Positions 49,333 through 62,605 are shown, counted from the first letter of the stretch. The stretch is 64,000 nt of DNA from Fagopyrum homotropicum (GCA_033239125.1 BSWB01000004.1:29199501-29263500); one strand, 5' to 3'. Program-made: numbers and translations. The notes: generated from the letters alone by a model not told the origin.

Positions 49333-52300
49333 TCAATCCCCCCTTAGAATAAGTTTCGCCCCGAAACTTAAAGTACGCTAGTCAGAAGATCAGCTCTCAA
49401 GGTGCGAATCCAATGTATCAACTTGTCATCGCACAAGAGTTATCGTTTCCACATATAAGTATCCCGCATATCAAGGTCATCAATAACACACATCCTGACT
49501 AAGCACTCAAGCATGAAATAAACAAGCAGTCAGACAACATAACACAGATATAGGGTCAAGCCCTAATTCGTCGTTCCCTAGATTACAATTATCTCCACAA
49601 AGGTCTCTGAAAGGTTATGTCTCATACTATCCATAGTATTCTTGGTAGTCTCGTCGGCTTTTTATAAAACCACTAACTCTGAAATCTTTTCATGTACAGA
49701 CCTCACAAGTGTCTACTACCACGTTCTAGTGTGGTAACCAGATATCTCACCGGTATCATCCGGCTTCATTGCCCGATTCTCTAAGCCGATGTCCTAACTT
49801 TTGTCTGGTAAGTACACCTCTAACTGAATCCGTAGAAACTAGGGTTACACTCTCCAATAGGGTGAGGACGACTAGTCCATCAATCACTTATAAACCACTT
49901 TACAGCCTCAAGTGGTCACATTTTGCAACTCACCTCCAGGTCCTTTGATGACCGCACAGAAAATAACCTAATCAACTTACTTCCCTTCATTATGATTACT
50001 TGACTACACACTCTGGCCAAAGATCTTGGATCTCCGCCAACACTTTACCAAGTGCCTGATGCTCGTCGTATCACGACCCACTTGGTCTTGTCTTTTAATA
50101 TTACTCAGTCATCTTATTCTTCATGTAAGGAATCGTCACCTTTACCCTTTTCAGGTCTAACACTCGAGACAACTAAAATCAAATCTAGTGGTCATCCTCT
50201 TTGTTAACTTGGCATTATTATATTATTTACGGATCTCTACTATATCGTTTCCTCAATCTTAGGCTTCTCACGCCTTTTTCCAAGATCCTAAGTGACATAG
50301 AATATGTCCGGAATGACGGTATTAGAAACAAAGTGATCTCCTATCACCGTTATTTGATCATAACTACTCCATAATTGTTAACATATCATCCGCAATGCCC
50401 TCTTTTATCCACCATTGTTACCATCCCGATAGTATCCGTCTAACTCAAAACGCAACTAGGCACTTTTCCGACATAACATTACACAAAAATCTAGTCCGAG
50501 ATTATGCTTTCTTTATGTACGGGTACTGGTTTGTAATTACACTCCCGTAGCTTCCTTTTCTTATTTGTCTTTCGATTCCGCTTGCTAGTTACTCACCTTG
50601 AGCTTGTTAGTGCAAGTTCTACACAATACCTTTATTACATCGACGCATCGTTACTTCCTTTCTTATGTGTCCTCCAACTCAGTAGGGTAGCTACTCACTT
50701 TGAGCTCTCTAGTTTCAGCCTTGCACCATACATTTATTACGTCGTTAATTCTTCTCTTAATCCATCAAGAAAAACCCACTCCATAGTACTCCATTAGTAT
50801 AGGATTCGAAACAAATTGTCTATCACATATAACAAAGCCTCCATTCTTCACTCGGATCCATAATAGGGTAACTTCTTTATTCCCATACAGTATTTCCAGT
50901 CACTCCGCGTGGCTTATCTCACGTTCTTTCCAAACAAAATACATTTCACCCACTATCATTATTTTAAACTCGACACATCGTCCTGTACTATTGAGCTTCC
51001 TACTCTGTGGGTTAGGACCCACTACGCTTCCGCTGCGCTACTTTGATAGTCTTGCTATCTTCCATCAGTCATAAGGACATTTTCTATGAGTCCAAAATGA
51101 TTGTCTCTCAAGATTCTTTCCTCCGATTACACCATAGTCCTATCTGCACGAAGTATCCAACACCTTCCTTACTTAACTTAAGGAAATAAGATGACGATTA
51201 GAAAGCAACCTCTCTCGTTCACCTTTTGGATTCTTCTAACACGGATCCAAATTCTCTGACTCAACCGGAGGTTGATCTTGACCACCTAGTAAGAAATCTC
51301 TAACACGATTCTCTTCATACCTCTAGTTAATCAAAGGAGGTTGTCAATACTTACTTGAGGAAATCCTCTAAGGCGTCGGTAAAGCTACTCCATAGATCCA
51401 TAGTCACAATTATCTCTTCTTGACGACACATAACTCGTCAGTATCAAACAACACTTGCACGTCCTCGGTTGACGTCGTTCAGTCTATAATGGACTTATCT
51501 CAATTTTTTCCGGATTCCTTTTCTTATACCTCCTTTGCTGTTGAATTTCCTGATGAGCACTACTTACTCGAGTTCATCCTTTTATACTCCTTTAGATCGT
51601 TCTACATTACAAATTTCCAGTTCTTCCGTGAGCCAACTCCATTTCTCGAGTCTAACTGTGTCGTCCATCTGACATCAATGGTCCTTTTTAGATCTTCCAC
51701 TATAGCTTGTAAGCAAGTCTACACGACTCTCATGACCTTAACTTTCATCCACTTGCGGTTTATCTAGTATGGAATGCTACGCATCCTCTGTCTGGATTGA
51801 CTTAGAACCTTATCAAAATTATATACTTCCTACTCCACTAGTTCTTTTACAATCCATCTCTACTGGTTGTGATATGCACTCTTTTCCTAGCCAGTAGGTA
51901 GTAAATCACTCACACAATTCACATAGTCTCAATTGACATAAGAGGGTCGTTCATGATCGTCTAGTTCTTCTTCTTAAATTCTTAATTAAAGTTACTGGCT
52001 CGAACTCACTCCGTGTTACTAGTAAGGGTACTAGCAATTGTATCGAGTTAGCTTCCCCTTTGTCGTCATTGATCTCTTGAAGGGTCACCCAAATGTCTAT
52101 AAAATTCTTCCATAAGTCTATAGTCATTCTCCTTATCTGCCAACCAGTTACTACTAGTTGACCCGCACGTGTTATGTCTCAGTTATTACCAACTAGTTTG
52201 TAGTTGACGTTCTATAAGATCACAGACTTATGGTTCTTCTATCTCTTTTGGAGTTTGATACACTTGATGAAATCTATTTTCTCCAGTCCTTCAGCTCCTT

Positions 52301-53542
52301 CCAAGTCTGCACTTCTCTTGTTCTTCTTATGGGGTCACTATACTCTTTTGAGTCTAGTCCTAACATTCATCTGTCGTCAAGGAGTTTAACAAGGCTTCCA
52401 CAATAACTCGTAAGTGTGTCTCCACGATTCTTCTTACTTTGTTTATCGTCCGTTTGTGGTTCTCTGATGTGACCATTGATGTTGGTAACTTAGATCTTTA
52501 TGTGAATAAGAAGTTATTGTGGACTTTTTAGTCCACCAAAATTCACCTTCCCACATTCTTCCCTTTATCGAGTGTTTTGTCGTAATGCCACATTTATAGA
52601 ACTCTGTTGTCTTAATTTAAGGCTTCTACTGTATTTGATACTTACGTCATGATTTCTTGAAACTCTTGCATCTTTGAGTAATTTAAACTGCCCCTATGAT
52701 GATGCAATTTATTTCACGTCTTTAAACTCATTTGTCAATGTTTGTCTTTGTACTCCTTCAAGTCTCACAATTGAGTCAACACCCTATCTTCCTTGTACTC
52801 TCAAGCCTATGCTTGCATATGGCGGCGTCCGCCTTGATTGTAACGTCCTCTACTCCGTCATTCTTGGTTGTACCCCGTCCTATATGATTCTTGTTTTTCC
52901 ATTATTATCTCCATTCTACGCTCTTGTCGTCTCTTGCATTGTTCTTCTAATTCATCTCACCGCTTCATCTGACAACGTCCCTTGCATGACTTCTAATTCC
53001 TTCTATCTAGGCTGACTCAGAAACATCTTTCTCATCCAGTTGTCATGGTGGTAAAAGTTATCTCAACATCTTTACTGCTTTGCCCACCCGTTCTTCGGAT
53101 GATTTATAAGATCACCAGGACATCCACCAGAGTATCATACTCCATCCTGGTCTGAATCCCTTATCTCGTGTGGAAAACTCTTCAAGTTTGTTACCGATTT
53201 ATCATGAGGCGCTAATCGCTTCATGATATCACAACTAAAGAATACAAGATATCCTTTAGGATACTAACATGCCACACATACACAATATATATAACCTTAC
53301 ACTAAAACATATCCATATAAGTCTATATACTAACTCACCTATCATTCCAAGTTGCAGAGATCCACGGAGAAGATGGTGGTACAACGTACTACTAACCCAA
53401 CAACCCGACTATGCACGTGTGTAAAAACAGAAATCCATCTAGAAAATCTTAGACTCCTTTCGGGTTCTAGTTATTTTATACATTCGGTCTTTCAGAAGAT
53501 TTCAAGTGCCATTGTTGCCAACCCAGAGCTCTGATACCATGT
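49333..53542 (-). other. Element D internal domain, noncoding
   Basis: The right end has leader and primer site (GCTCTGATACCA, 53528-53539), and the left end polypurine tract and hairpin (49351-49369). In between the plus strand is pyrimidine-rich. Plus-strand frames of 60-115 codons (50582, 51420, 52204, 52674) are antisense to the element and unlike any family I know. Partly repeated stretches occur, for example 50583-50646 against about 50688-50746. Decayed gag-pol cannot be excluded by eye. Confidence 0.65.
53492..53512 (-). other. Conserved mini-ORF MALEIF in D leader
   Basis: Same seven codons and start context as in E and G, although the sequence on the 3' side of the D leader differs. 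Confidence 0.5.
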
Positions 53543-56500
53543 TGTAACACCCCAAATTTTCGGAACTCGGGGAGCTACTGGTAAGGACCTCACAATGGGT
53601 CCCGACCTTGGTTTAACAACAACATTACTTTGATCTTACAACAAGGCACAAATGTACTTAAAACAATTTCGAAACATCATATTTTTATTGTATGAATGTA
53701 CACATGTGACAGCCTTACAAAACATAAACATATACATAACATGCATGCTGTATGGGAAACTCCCCCGTCCCCATCTAATGAGTACGTGGACCCGGCTGAC
53801 CTTCCGTTCCGGATCACTCTGCAACTGTCTATCTCTACGAATCTACAACACGGATAAACCGTTAGCTAACAATCCAAACATAAGCAGAATAAGGATAGCA
53901 CAAACACAAACAAGGTAACATAAACAATCATCATGCTGGCACACAATCCGGTTATTATCTAGTAGTTAAGTGATTCACCTTATTCCATTTTACAGTTGTG
54001 GCACGAGAAATCTTAAGAGTTCTCGCCTCCGTTCCTTATCCAACTGGGTGTAGGTCTAGCTTACCTCCGCCGGTAGCATCACTACAAACCGAGTGTGGAC
54101 TAGTCCCTAAAGAAACCCCCAGCGCCCTCAAGCTAACTGAGCAGAATGCCACCGCCCGTTACTCTTAGGCCAAAGTATAGGTCGGTAGATAATTATTACT
54201 AAAATATAACTACAAACATTTCATTCACGCACCACTACCATTATCCACACTCATATCTAGAAGTCAGCTAAGTAAGCCCAAAGGACTTACCTGAATTCAA
54301 ACATAATCTCGTTATCTCGACTCGGTCTGTAACCGCAGGAACTCAACCGCCTGTTATAAAAGGCAAGTGGATCAATAATGTATCCCGTTTGATTAGAAGC
54401 CTTTGACTTCTAAGATATTTAACTCTATCATCTAGCAAGTTACCAAAATACCCTTATACAGGTAAATGACTATTTTACCCCTCCCGAAACTTTATAAAAT
54501 CTCGTAGTATGTACTTAAATCCTTACTTGACACTAACTATCATATTCTAACTCTTAAAATTGAGTTTAGGTCCAGACTAGAACATTACATGTTTTCTTAC
54601 CCTACTCGAAAAGGTCACTAGGATCCGACTTTGGCCTTAGATATGAAGTCCGAATAAAATTTTAAAAATTCCGAAAAAATTCTCAGTGATATCTATGACA
54701 TGCATACTAACCATAGGGCAGAGATCTCTCCAAAATTCCCAACAACCTTCTCTACAAAATTATCCAAAGTTGGTTCCCAACTCACATTCTATACTTAGCC
54801 AATTTATGGGCAGGTTTTCAAACTGCACAACCAACCAACTTTGAGCCTCTATAACTCTAAATCCTACCGTTGGATATATCCCAACTTTTGGCATTTTAAC
54901 CTATACATGGCACTAAACAACATATTGAAAAATGAACGGTGGATCATGCTTCTAATGGTTCGAAAAAGAGGACTGGACATGACTGCTTAACACAGTTTCT
55001 GGAAATTTGAACAAATATTGGAAGAGATCACAACTTCGAAACTCACCAGCCTCACTCAACGATTTATTCTGGTACCCATAAGATCACAAGTTCGACCCCT
55101 GTTATGAACGAGCAGAAGCATGGATTAGTCTTCATTTCTCCTCCCTAGTATCAACCTAGGAGATGAGTTGCTTATTGCTTGTCAGCGACAAACCCGGAGG
55201 CTGCCTTGGCTCAACGTCCGTAGTTCCTGGGTAGTGGTGTGTGGAGCATTGGTTGGCACCTCCTATCGTCACATTCAGAACGCAAAGGTAAGACATGAAG
55301 AACTAGGGAAGAAGAGAGTACATACAGATGCTTACTGTGATGCAAAAGTGTGGTTCTCTTGGTATTGTCGATAGAGGAAGGTGTTTGAGTGTAGAAGCAG
55401 TCCTTGTCTGCAAGAGAGCGGAGATGTCTCTTCGGTTCACAAAGGTCTATGTGTTGCACATCGTGGTTATAAATCCGATAGGTAAAGCATGGGGAAGAAG
55501 ATAGGGAGGAGCGGAGATGTCTCTGCGTGTGTGGACAGACCTGAGTGCGACCACTAGTACGGTTGAAGAGATGGGATGCTAGTGTGTACTAGGGTTGATG
55601 GCTCCTCCAGGCGTCGCTATTAGGATGAGCACAGGGTAGAACTCGGTACACCAGGAAGAAGGGAAGGCGGAAATGGCTGGTGAGGCTAGGGTAGGCAATG
55701 TAGAGACTAGACAGGAGGCGCATGCTGATTTTGGAGAGCGCAGAAGGTGGCTCTGCATTGATGTTCGTTGAGGATCCAAACGTTGTTACTGTCACAAGTG
55801 TGCGAGACTGAGAGGGAGGGTATACTCCGTAGCATGAAGGCGTGGGTAGTGACTGAACGTGGTGCAGGCCAGGAAAGTTGCAGATCTGGTGCTTGAAGGA
55901 AAGGTAACCACTGGTGTGGGGAGAAGATAGATCGTGTGAATGAAGGCTGAGTGTAACGTTCCCTGCAACGTGATCAACTGTATAAGGCAAGTGTGTACGA
56001 TGTCCTGGACACGCTGCACCTGGACGTGAATTGGTAGGAAGGAGGAGCCTGCAGATCCGGAAAATAGGGGAAAGGAGATCCCATGGATCCGGCTGGATGT
56101 GTGGGCTTCTGGACGGTTACAGAAGGTTGCACTTCACTGCTGGGCTGGCCTGTCCGGGGTGGTAGTATTGTTGGGCTGGATGAATCAAGTGCTGAGTATA
56201 TGGGTTATCACAAGACCCAGGTGTCACGTTAAAAGGTTGCAAAACAAGGCTGGGATCATCATGTGGTAAAATCTTGTCGTGGCTTTGTCGATCTTGTCAA
56301 AGACGTTGTCATGGCCTCGTCAAAAGAACGTCATGACTTTGTCAAGGACATGTCATGATATAAATTAGGGTTGATAGATTAGGGTTTGATATAAAATTCT
56401 ATCATTTTATGTGAAGTGAGGTTACATAAAATGATGAAATTTTGAGATAGTGTACTACTAGGTAGATAGAGGAAATCAACGGATTAAACTCCGGTTTGTT

Positions 56501-56693
56501 ACGGAATTAAATGAAATGAAAAATTCCGGATATTACATCAGTGCCCCCTTAAAATAAGTTTCGTCCCAAACTTAAAAGAAGACTCGTAACATTAGAGGTC
56601 ATACAAAAGAACTAAAGCGCCGGAAAGAGGTCCCAACGGTCGAGTTCTAATTTGTTTCCGAAATAGCTGAAAGAAATATTTCCGGTTATTACA
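53543..56693 (-). repeat. Element D 5' LTR (right copy)
   Basis: Partner of 46169-49332. Over the first 280 bp about seven bases differ (2-3%). Ends TTATTACA directly at CCGAG. Confidence 0.87.
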
Positions 56694-56698
56694 CCGAG
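56694..56698 (+). repeat. Target-site duplication CCGAG, right copy (element D)
   Basis: Matches 46164-46168; the integrase frame continues from here. Confidence 0.95.
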
Positions 56699-57557
56699 GA
56701 CTATTGTTTCTGACAGAGATGGACGTTTTACCTCGAGATTTTGGCAGCAGGTACATACTACTTTGGGGACGAGTCTCCACTTTACTACCGCCTACCACCC
56801 CCAGACAGATGGTCAGTCTGAGAGGGCCATTCAGACCTTAGAGGACATACTGTGGGCGTGTGTACTAGATTGGGGACAGGTATGGCCAGATCATCTCCCA
56901 CTGGTAGAGTTTTCATATAATAACAGTTGACACGCGTCTATTGGGATGGCTCCTTATGAGGCCTTGTATGGGCGGAGATGTCGTACGCCATTATGCTGGG
57001 ATGAGCCCAGCAGAGCTGATGGAGTAGCTCCAGATCAGATACAGGATGACATCGCTCGGATTGCCCTAGTCCGAGAGCGGATGTTAGAAGCTCAAAGTCG
57101 CCAGAAATCCTACGCCGACAAAAGGCGTCGACCTTTGGAGTTTAGAGTGGGTGCTCAGGTGTGGTTGAGAGTGTCACCTACGAGAGGAGTCAGGCGTTTC
57201 GGCATAAAAGGGAAGTTGAGTCCCCGATATGTCGGACCTTTTGAGATCTTGGAGAGAGTTGGAGAGGTGGCCTACAGATTAGCATTACCGCCGAGGCTAG
57301 AGGGAGTCCATCCGGTCTTCCATGTATCTCAGTTGAGAGAGTACATCCCGGATCCGAAACATGTCATCAGTCATGAGGATCTGATAGTTGAGCCCGATCA
57401 TACCTTTGTAGAGTACCTAGTAGCTGTCTTGGAGTGCAGTACTAGACGCCTGCGGTCCAAGGAGATACCTGTGCTGAGGATTCAGTGGTCTAGAAGAGGA
57501 GCTGAGGAGACCCCTTGGGAGACCGAAGAGAAACAGGTGATTAAGGATATTATCTAA
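56694..57557 (+). pseudogene. pol: Element C integrase 3' part with chromodomain-like tail
   Basis: Continues the integrase core: TIVSDRDGRFTSRFW (second Asp), TAYHPQTDGQSERAIQTLED (catalytic Glu), then a stop TGA at 56928-56930 after YNNS. It is open again through MAPYEALYGRRCRTPLCWDE to TAA at 57557. The C-terminal region has the GPFEILERVG and HPVFHVSQLR blocks and a terminal VAVLECSTRRLRSKEIPVLR...WSRRGAEETPWE segment of chromodomain type, which targets insertion to heterochromatin in this family. C and D were separated here by five duplicated bases. Confidence 0.88.
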
Positions 57558-57736
57558 GTTTCGGATTGAGTGATGTTGTGTTGTTTGACCATTCATGTTT
57601 TTATTTTGGATTGAGTGATTATGTTTTATGTGCTACATGTCTGATTATGATGATTGAGTAGTTGCATGGTAGAGAAACAGGTGATTAGGGATATTATCTA
57701 AGTTTCGGGACGAAACTTCTTTTAAGGAGGCACTGA
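57558..57736 (+). other. Element C 3' UTR, duplicated pol end, hairpin and polypurine tract
   Basis: GAAACAGGTGATTA..GATATTATCTAAGTTTCGG occurs at about 57530-57565 and again at about 57673-57709, so roughly 143 bp around the stop codon is tandemly duplicated. The hairpin AAGTTTCG-GGA-CGAAACTT (57700-57718) and CTTTTAAGGAGGCACTGA lead into the LTR. Confidence 0.8.
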
Positions 57737-60003
57737 TGTGATAACCGAAAATTTTAAACTCCGTTTGATGCTGAATTTAACCGGATTCCGATCTGTCAAT
57801 CTTAAATAAATAAATACATAAAATAAAATAAAATAAAACGAGTTTTTATTTCTATCATTTTATGTGACATTAATTCACATAAAATGATGAAAACGATGTA
57901 ACCAAAAATGATTCCGTATCTTTAAAATAAAGGATAACTTATATTAAAAGAATAAATAATACCGATTTCGTACGAGTAACGATCCTTCGTTCAGCCAATT
58001 ATTCTATGTAAGAGCAGGCCCAACTCTTTGGCCCATCCCTTTGGCCCAATGGCCTTCAGCCGGCCCAATGCTAACCCTCACTAATTAAACCTTAATCTAA
58101 CCTAATTCTAAACCTAATTAAACTACACTACTGACTTTGCCACTGCACGTTAAACTTCCGAAACACCCAGCCACGCTCGAGTTGCAGCCGATTCATCGTC
58201 TTCCCCGACGCTGAAGCCACACTGGAGTTGCAACCGGACCACCGTCTTCCACGACGCCGAAGCCAGTGCAGCTGCAGGAACCACCTAGTCTCTCCGGGAC
58301 TGTTACACCGGTAAGTCTTCATCCTCTATCGAACCTTATGTCCCTTCTGCACCGCTGTTGCTAACCACCTCGCAAACACAGAGCTCAACGAGGTCGAGTT
58401 CGGTCGAGGCTGCAGACGCACGAACCAGGCGGGCGGAGAGGTCCTCACGATCACCAACCATCGTTGCACCCGTCTCCGTCAGAAGTCGTGACTAACCCAA
58501 CCTCCTGGGCACACGATTGGCGTAGCACACCAGAACCGTCCCGCTTCCATCCAGGACACACTACTGTGGTAAGCGTTAAACCTTCTCCTGTTGCAACTGA
58601 TACGTACAAATAGTGTAGATAGAGTCCAAACCATAGTGTAGTAGAGGAATAAATTGAGAGATGAGGGGGTGAGGGTTACTTGTCCAATTTGTAGTCCATG
58701 ATACTCGAACTGGAGACCTCTAAGTAGGATAAATAAGAGCACCTGTTGATAGAGAGAATCGAACCTAAGACCTTCTGCACACCTCTTGTTGGTTCTGACC
58801 TGCTGACTTCATGATATATTTTCTAGGGTTTAAATCGAGAATCCACCGTTGAAATTTTGATATGTCGTAGATGAATACTTATAGTTTAATGTGTTAAAAT
58901 TTGAGAGGAAGTTAACGATCGGATTAAGTTTTATAAAGTCCCGAAGTAGAGCACTTGAGCTGTTTTGAAACTGGAAAATAATTGACTAAGTATAGATTTT
59001 GGCTTCTAGTCCAACCTTAGAGGTTATATACAAATTATTGTTGTTTTTCTTGAGAGACCCTTGCCCTATGATCGATAGGTATATTAGAGGAACTAGAGAG
59101 TGTTCCCGGAATCCTTAACTTTTAATCTAAATCTTGGATCTTAACTCAAATCGAACTTAAAAATGATTGCTTAATGAAAATCTAGGATTTGTGTAACTCT
59201 TGTATTTCGGTACTAAATTCTTCCGTAAGAACCGGAATATGAGTTTAGGCTCTAAAAGTAGAGTTGGAAATTAATTATGGAAAATCTTAGATTTTGGGAT
59301 CAAGAATAAAGTAGTCCTTTAACCTAAGAGAGTTGTTTTCGAAAACTTTCCTCTTGAGATTTGTACCTCTTAGAAGTTGATAACTTCTAAGAGTATGGGA
59401 TGAAATGTTGATACACATGCCTTGTTTAAAAGGCGTTTGAGTTACCACGGGTACGGACTGAGTTGAGATATGAGAAAGTGATATTTGATTGAGGTAAGTC
59501 CTTGCGACTTACTTAGCTGGTTTCTGGATATTGGTTGAGTGATAATGGTTGTGTGTGTGCAACGTGTATTATAACAATAACTTGTTAGGACGATCGTTGT
59601 TGTTATGTTTTAAGGCCCAAGTGTATGTATAACGGGCCGTGACATCACTACCCAGCTCTGACAGGAGACTGGGAGGTTCTCTATACCCAGACCAGGCAGG
59701 TACAAGGTGAGACGCATCGGATCCATTCCTGATGGTTACACGGGGGCGGAGGCGAGGTTTGGGAATCCCTCGTGTCACAAAATAAGTATCATTAGCGTGA
59801 ATGAGTAACTTAACTTAAGAAAATAAATGGACTTGTTTGAAAGCATGATGGTTGTTTATTCTTTTATGTGTGTGTGTGTGTTTGTGCTATTATTATTCTT
59901 CTAATATTTAGATAACTAGCTAATGGTTTCTCTTGTTGTGTTTTTAGATTTACCGCAGGTTAGACCAGCAGCTGAGTGATCCGGAAGTAGTGGTCAGCCG
60001 GAT
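57737..60003 (+). repeat. Element C 3' LTR, cut by element G
   Basis: Starts TGTGATAACCGAAAA (TGTAATAACC in E). It has the 14-bp U3 hairpin (arms 57854-57867 and 57875-57888), four GGCCCA motifs at 58014-58080, a GC-rich stretch with GGTAAG sites (58312, 58568), and the GTATAACGGGCCGTGACATC block. It ends at GGTCAGCCGGAT, where the same LTR type in G continues with GTCTCCGTACTCC, so G (60004) is inserted near its end. Confidence 0.83.
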
Positions 60004-62590
60004 TGTAATACCCAGAAAACTTATTTTCCGTTTAACACCTGATCAAACCGGATTTCGATCCGCTAACCTCTCCTCATTCTAGAGAATGTTTTATATTATA
60101 AAAATTTTATCATTTTATGTAACTTAATTCGCATAAAAGGATAAAATATGTAAACTGAATAACATTTACGTAATTTAAAAACCGAAGAGTAGTTCGGTAT
60201 AATATAATGACTCACTTTGTAGCCCATCACCTAACTGGATGAGCAGGCCCATCAGATCAGGCCCATTAAATACAATTTCCGGCCAGCCCATATCTTAACC
60301 CTAAAACCTAATTATTAACCTAATCTACTTTTAAACTAATCTAATTATCTTCCTAAACTATCTATCGGCTGAAACAGCAACCGTATCCTTCCCTTCCTCT
60401 TCCTTCTACACGAACGACCGGAGCAGCACCAACGTTCCAGACGACTGCAACCGACGGGCCGGATTCTGCACACCACCAGCGACCGACAACAAGCCTTGCA
60501 GCAACACCACAGCCACCGGGATCTCTTCCGCCGTCTCTGTCGACCACCAGGTGACCGCCATTCTTGTCTGCCCTATTTCTTCCTATTTGTTTTCGTGTAT
60601 CACCAGCCGGAGGCCCTGACCCTCGGTTTCACACAGCAGCAGCGCTGGGACGACGGTGGGTGTTTGTGTGGTGCCGATCGACATTGAAGCAAGTGTCCTC
60701 CTCCGCTGCAGTAGGTAAGTGCTCCTTCCTCCTCCAGCTTTGGACTTAGATGACAAGGGTATACTCTAATGATCCGACGGACTGTGCAAACGAATTCTTG
60801 CACACCCAGGGACGTGACCCGGAACGATCTACTTGGGCAGTGCAGCAGTGAGCCAAGCTGCCCTTCCATCAGCCCTCAGAAGACAACAATAACGAGATCG
60901 AGCCCTCGCTGATTCCGTCGTCTGCAGTAGGGGTAAGCTTGATCTCCTTACTGTTATGTGAAATAGAAGAAACTGTAAGAGTAGAATTGGAGTAGAGTTA
61001 AGTGGGATCGTATGCTGTTTTTTTTTTCTTAAGTCTAGAAACCTGAATTAAGTTTTAATGTTGTGAATGCTGACAAAAGGAATCGAAGGGTAGACCTCTT
61101 GCACACTTTAAAAATTTCAGCATTGGTCTGCTGACTTTAATACCTAATTTCGGTAGCTTAAATCGAGAATTCACCGTTGAATTTTTGATATATTGTAGAT
61201 AGAAATATGAAGTTTGCGGTATTAAAATTTGAGAGAAAGTTAACGGTGTGATTAGAACTTATGAGGATTCAAAGTAGCATAGATGGGCTGTTTTTAGAGC
61301 AGGGGGAAAATTGACTATGTATGGGATTTTTCAACTTTTACTTCAACTTTGGAGATTTATGGGTGAATTATGGTTAAGTATTTTTGAGAGATCTTTACCC
61401 CTATGTTTAGCAAGTATATCATAGATGAGCTAGGATTTTATCTCGGGATTTTATATCCTTATCCAAGCCGTGCATATGAACCCAAAGTCGAACCATAACG
61501 CCTTTTCGTGTAAACTAAGAATTTTAATAACTCTTATAAATCGTTACGAAGTTTTCCGAAAGAACTAGATTGTGGAAATGGGTTCCAAGGAGAGTTTGAA
61601 ACTAAGTTATAGACAAATCTGGGAGTTTCGGGACCGGGGGTAAAATAGTCATGTTACCATAAGAGGGCATTTTAGTATTTTTCTCTTGATGAGTTTGTGC
61701 ATCTTAGAAGTTATAGACTTCTAAGATTATGGGATGTATTTTGATCCACGTGCCTTGTATGACAGGCGTTTGAGTTTCTATGGTTGCAGACCGAGTTGAG
61801 ATTGTGAGAGTTGTGGTTTGATTTAGGTAAGTCCTTGCGACTTACTTAGCTGGTTTCTGGATATTAGTTGAGTGATAGTAGTGCTGTGTGTACCACTTAT
61901 GTTATAATAACAACTTGTTAGGACGACCGTCGTTATTATGTGTTAAGGCCCAAGTGTATGTATAACGGGCCGTGACATCACTGCCCAGCTCTGCCAGGAG
62001 ACTGGGAGGTTCTCTATACCCAGACCATACAGGTACACGGTGAGATGCATCGGATCCACTCCTGATGGGTACACGGGGGAGGAGGCGAGGTTTGGGAATC
62101 CCTCGTGTCACAAAATAAGTATCATTAGTAAGAGTGAATGACTTAAATGAAGATAATAAATGGATTGTTTGAAAGCATGATGAGTGTTTATTATTTTATG
62201 TGTGTGTGCTATTATTATTCTCCTAATGTTTAGATAACAAGCTAATGGTTGTTTTGTTGTGTTTTTAGATTTACCGAGGTTAGAACAGCAGCTGAGTGAT
62301 CCGGAAGTAGTGGTCAGCCGGGTCTCCGTACTCCTTAGAGTGGGGTTGGGTGTTATCTTGTTGTCTCTTTCTTCTTGTTAAAGACAGTTAGACTCTTCTG
62401 TTGTTTAAGTAATATAGGTTGTTAGACGTTGTTGCATTCATTCCTTTAAAAATACTTTTTATGACTTTCGGTTTTTCTTATTTGTCTCTTATTGCAAGAT
62501 CCTAGTAATGTTGTTGTCAAACTGAGGTCTGGACCCATTGTGAGGTCCTAACCAGTAATGTCCCGAGTTCTTAGAATTTTGGGTGTAACA
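60004..62590 (+). repeat. Element G 5' LTR (chromovirus type)
   Basis: Runs TGTAATACCC...GGGTGTAACA, 2587 bp. It contains an imperfect U3 hairpin (about 60104-60136), AGGCCCAT motifs with AACCCTAAAACC (60240-60306), a GC-rich stretch (60362-60950) different from that in C, GTAGGTAAGT (60711-60720) and GGGGTAAGC, and the shared downstream half. Reading frames on both strands of the GC-rich stretch are not credible genes. Confidence 0.83.
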
Positions 62591-62593
62591 ACA

Positions 62594-62605
62594 TGGTATT
62601 AGAGC
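62594..62605 (+). other. Element G primer-binding site
   Basis: TGGTATTAGAGC lies 3 nt after the LTR, with one mismatch to the tRNA-iMet-type site TGGTATCAGAGC. Confidence 0.8.

Larger units (their letters stand above)
46169..56693 (-). mobile_element. Element D: LARD-like non-autonomous LTR element nested in C integrase
   Basis: A 10,525-bp insertion with LTRs at 46169-49332 and 53543-56693, a primer site next to the right LTR and a polypurine tract next to the left LTR, so it is transcribed on the minus strand. The internal 4.2 kb has no minus-strand frame of gene size and no pol motif I can see. Large LTRs plus a noncoding core are the description of LARDs. Sequence of the LTR end, primer site, leader and polypurine tract is chromovirus-like, so a Tekay-type element such as C probably supplied the proteins. 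Confidence 0.85.

Noticed and set aside
50582..53015. Plus-strand frames of 60-115 codons in the D interior
   Set aside because: Antisense to the element, hydrophobic Ser/Leu-rich readings of pyrimidine-rich DNA, not supported by any motif.
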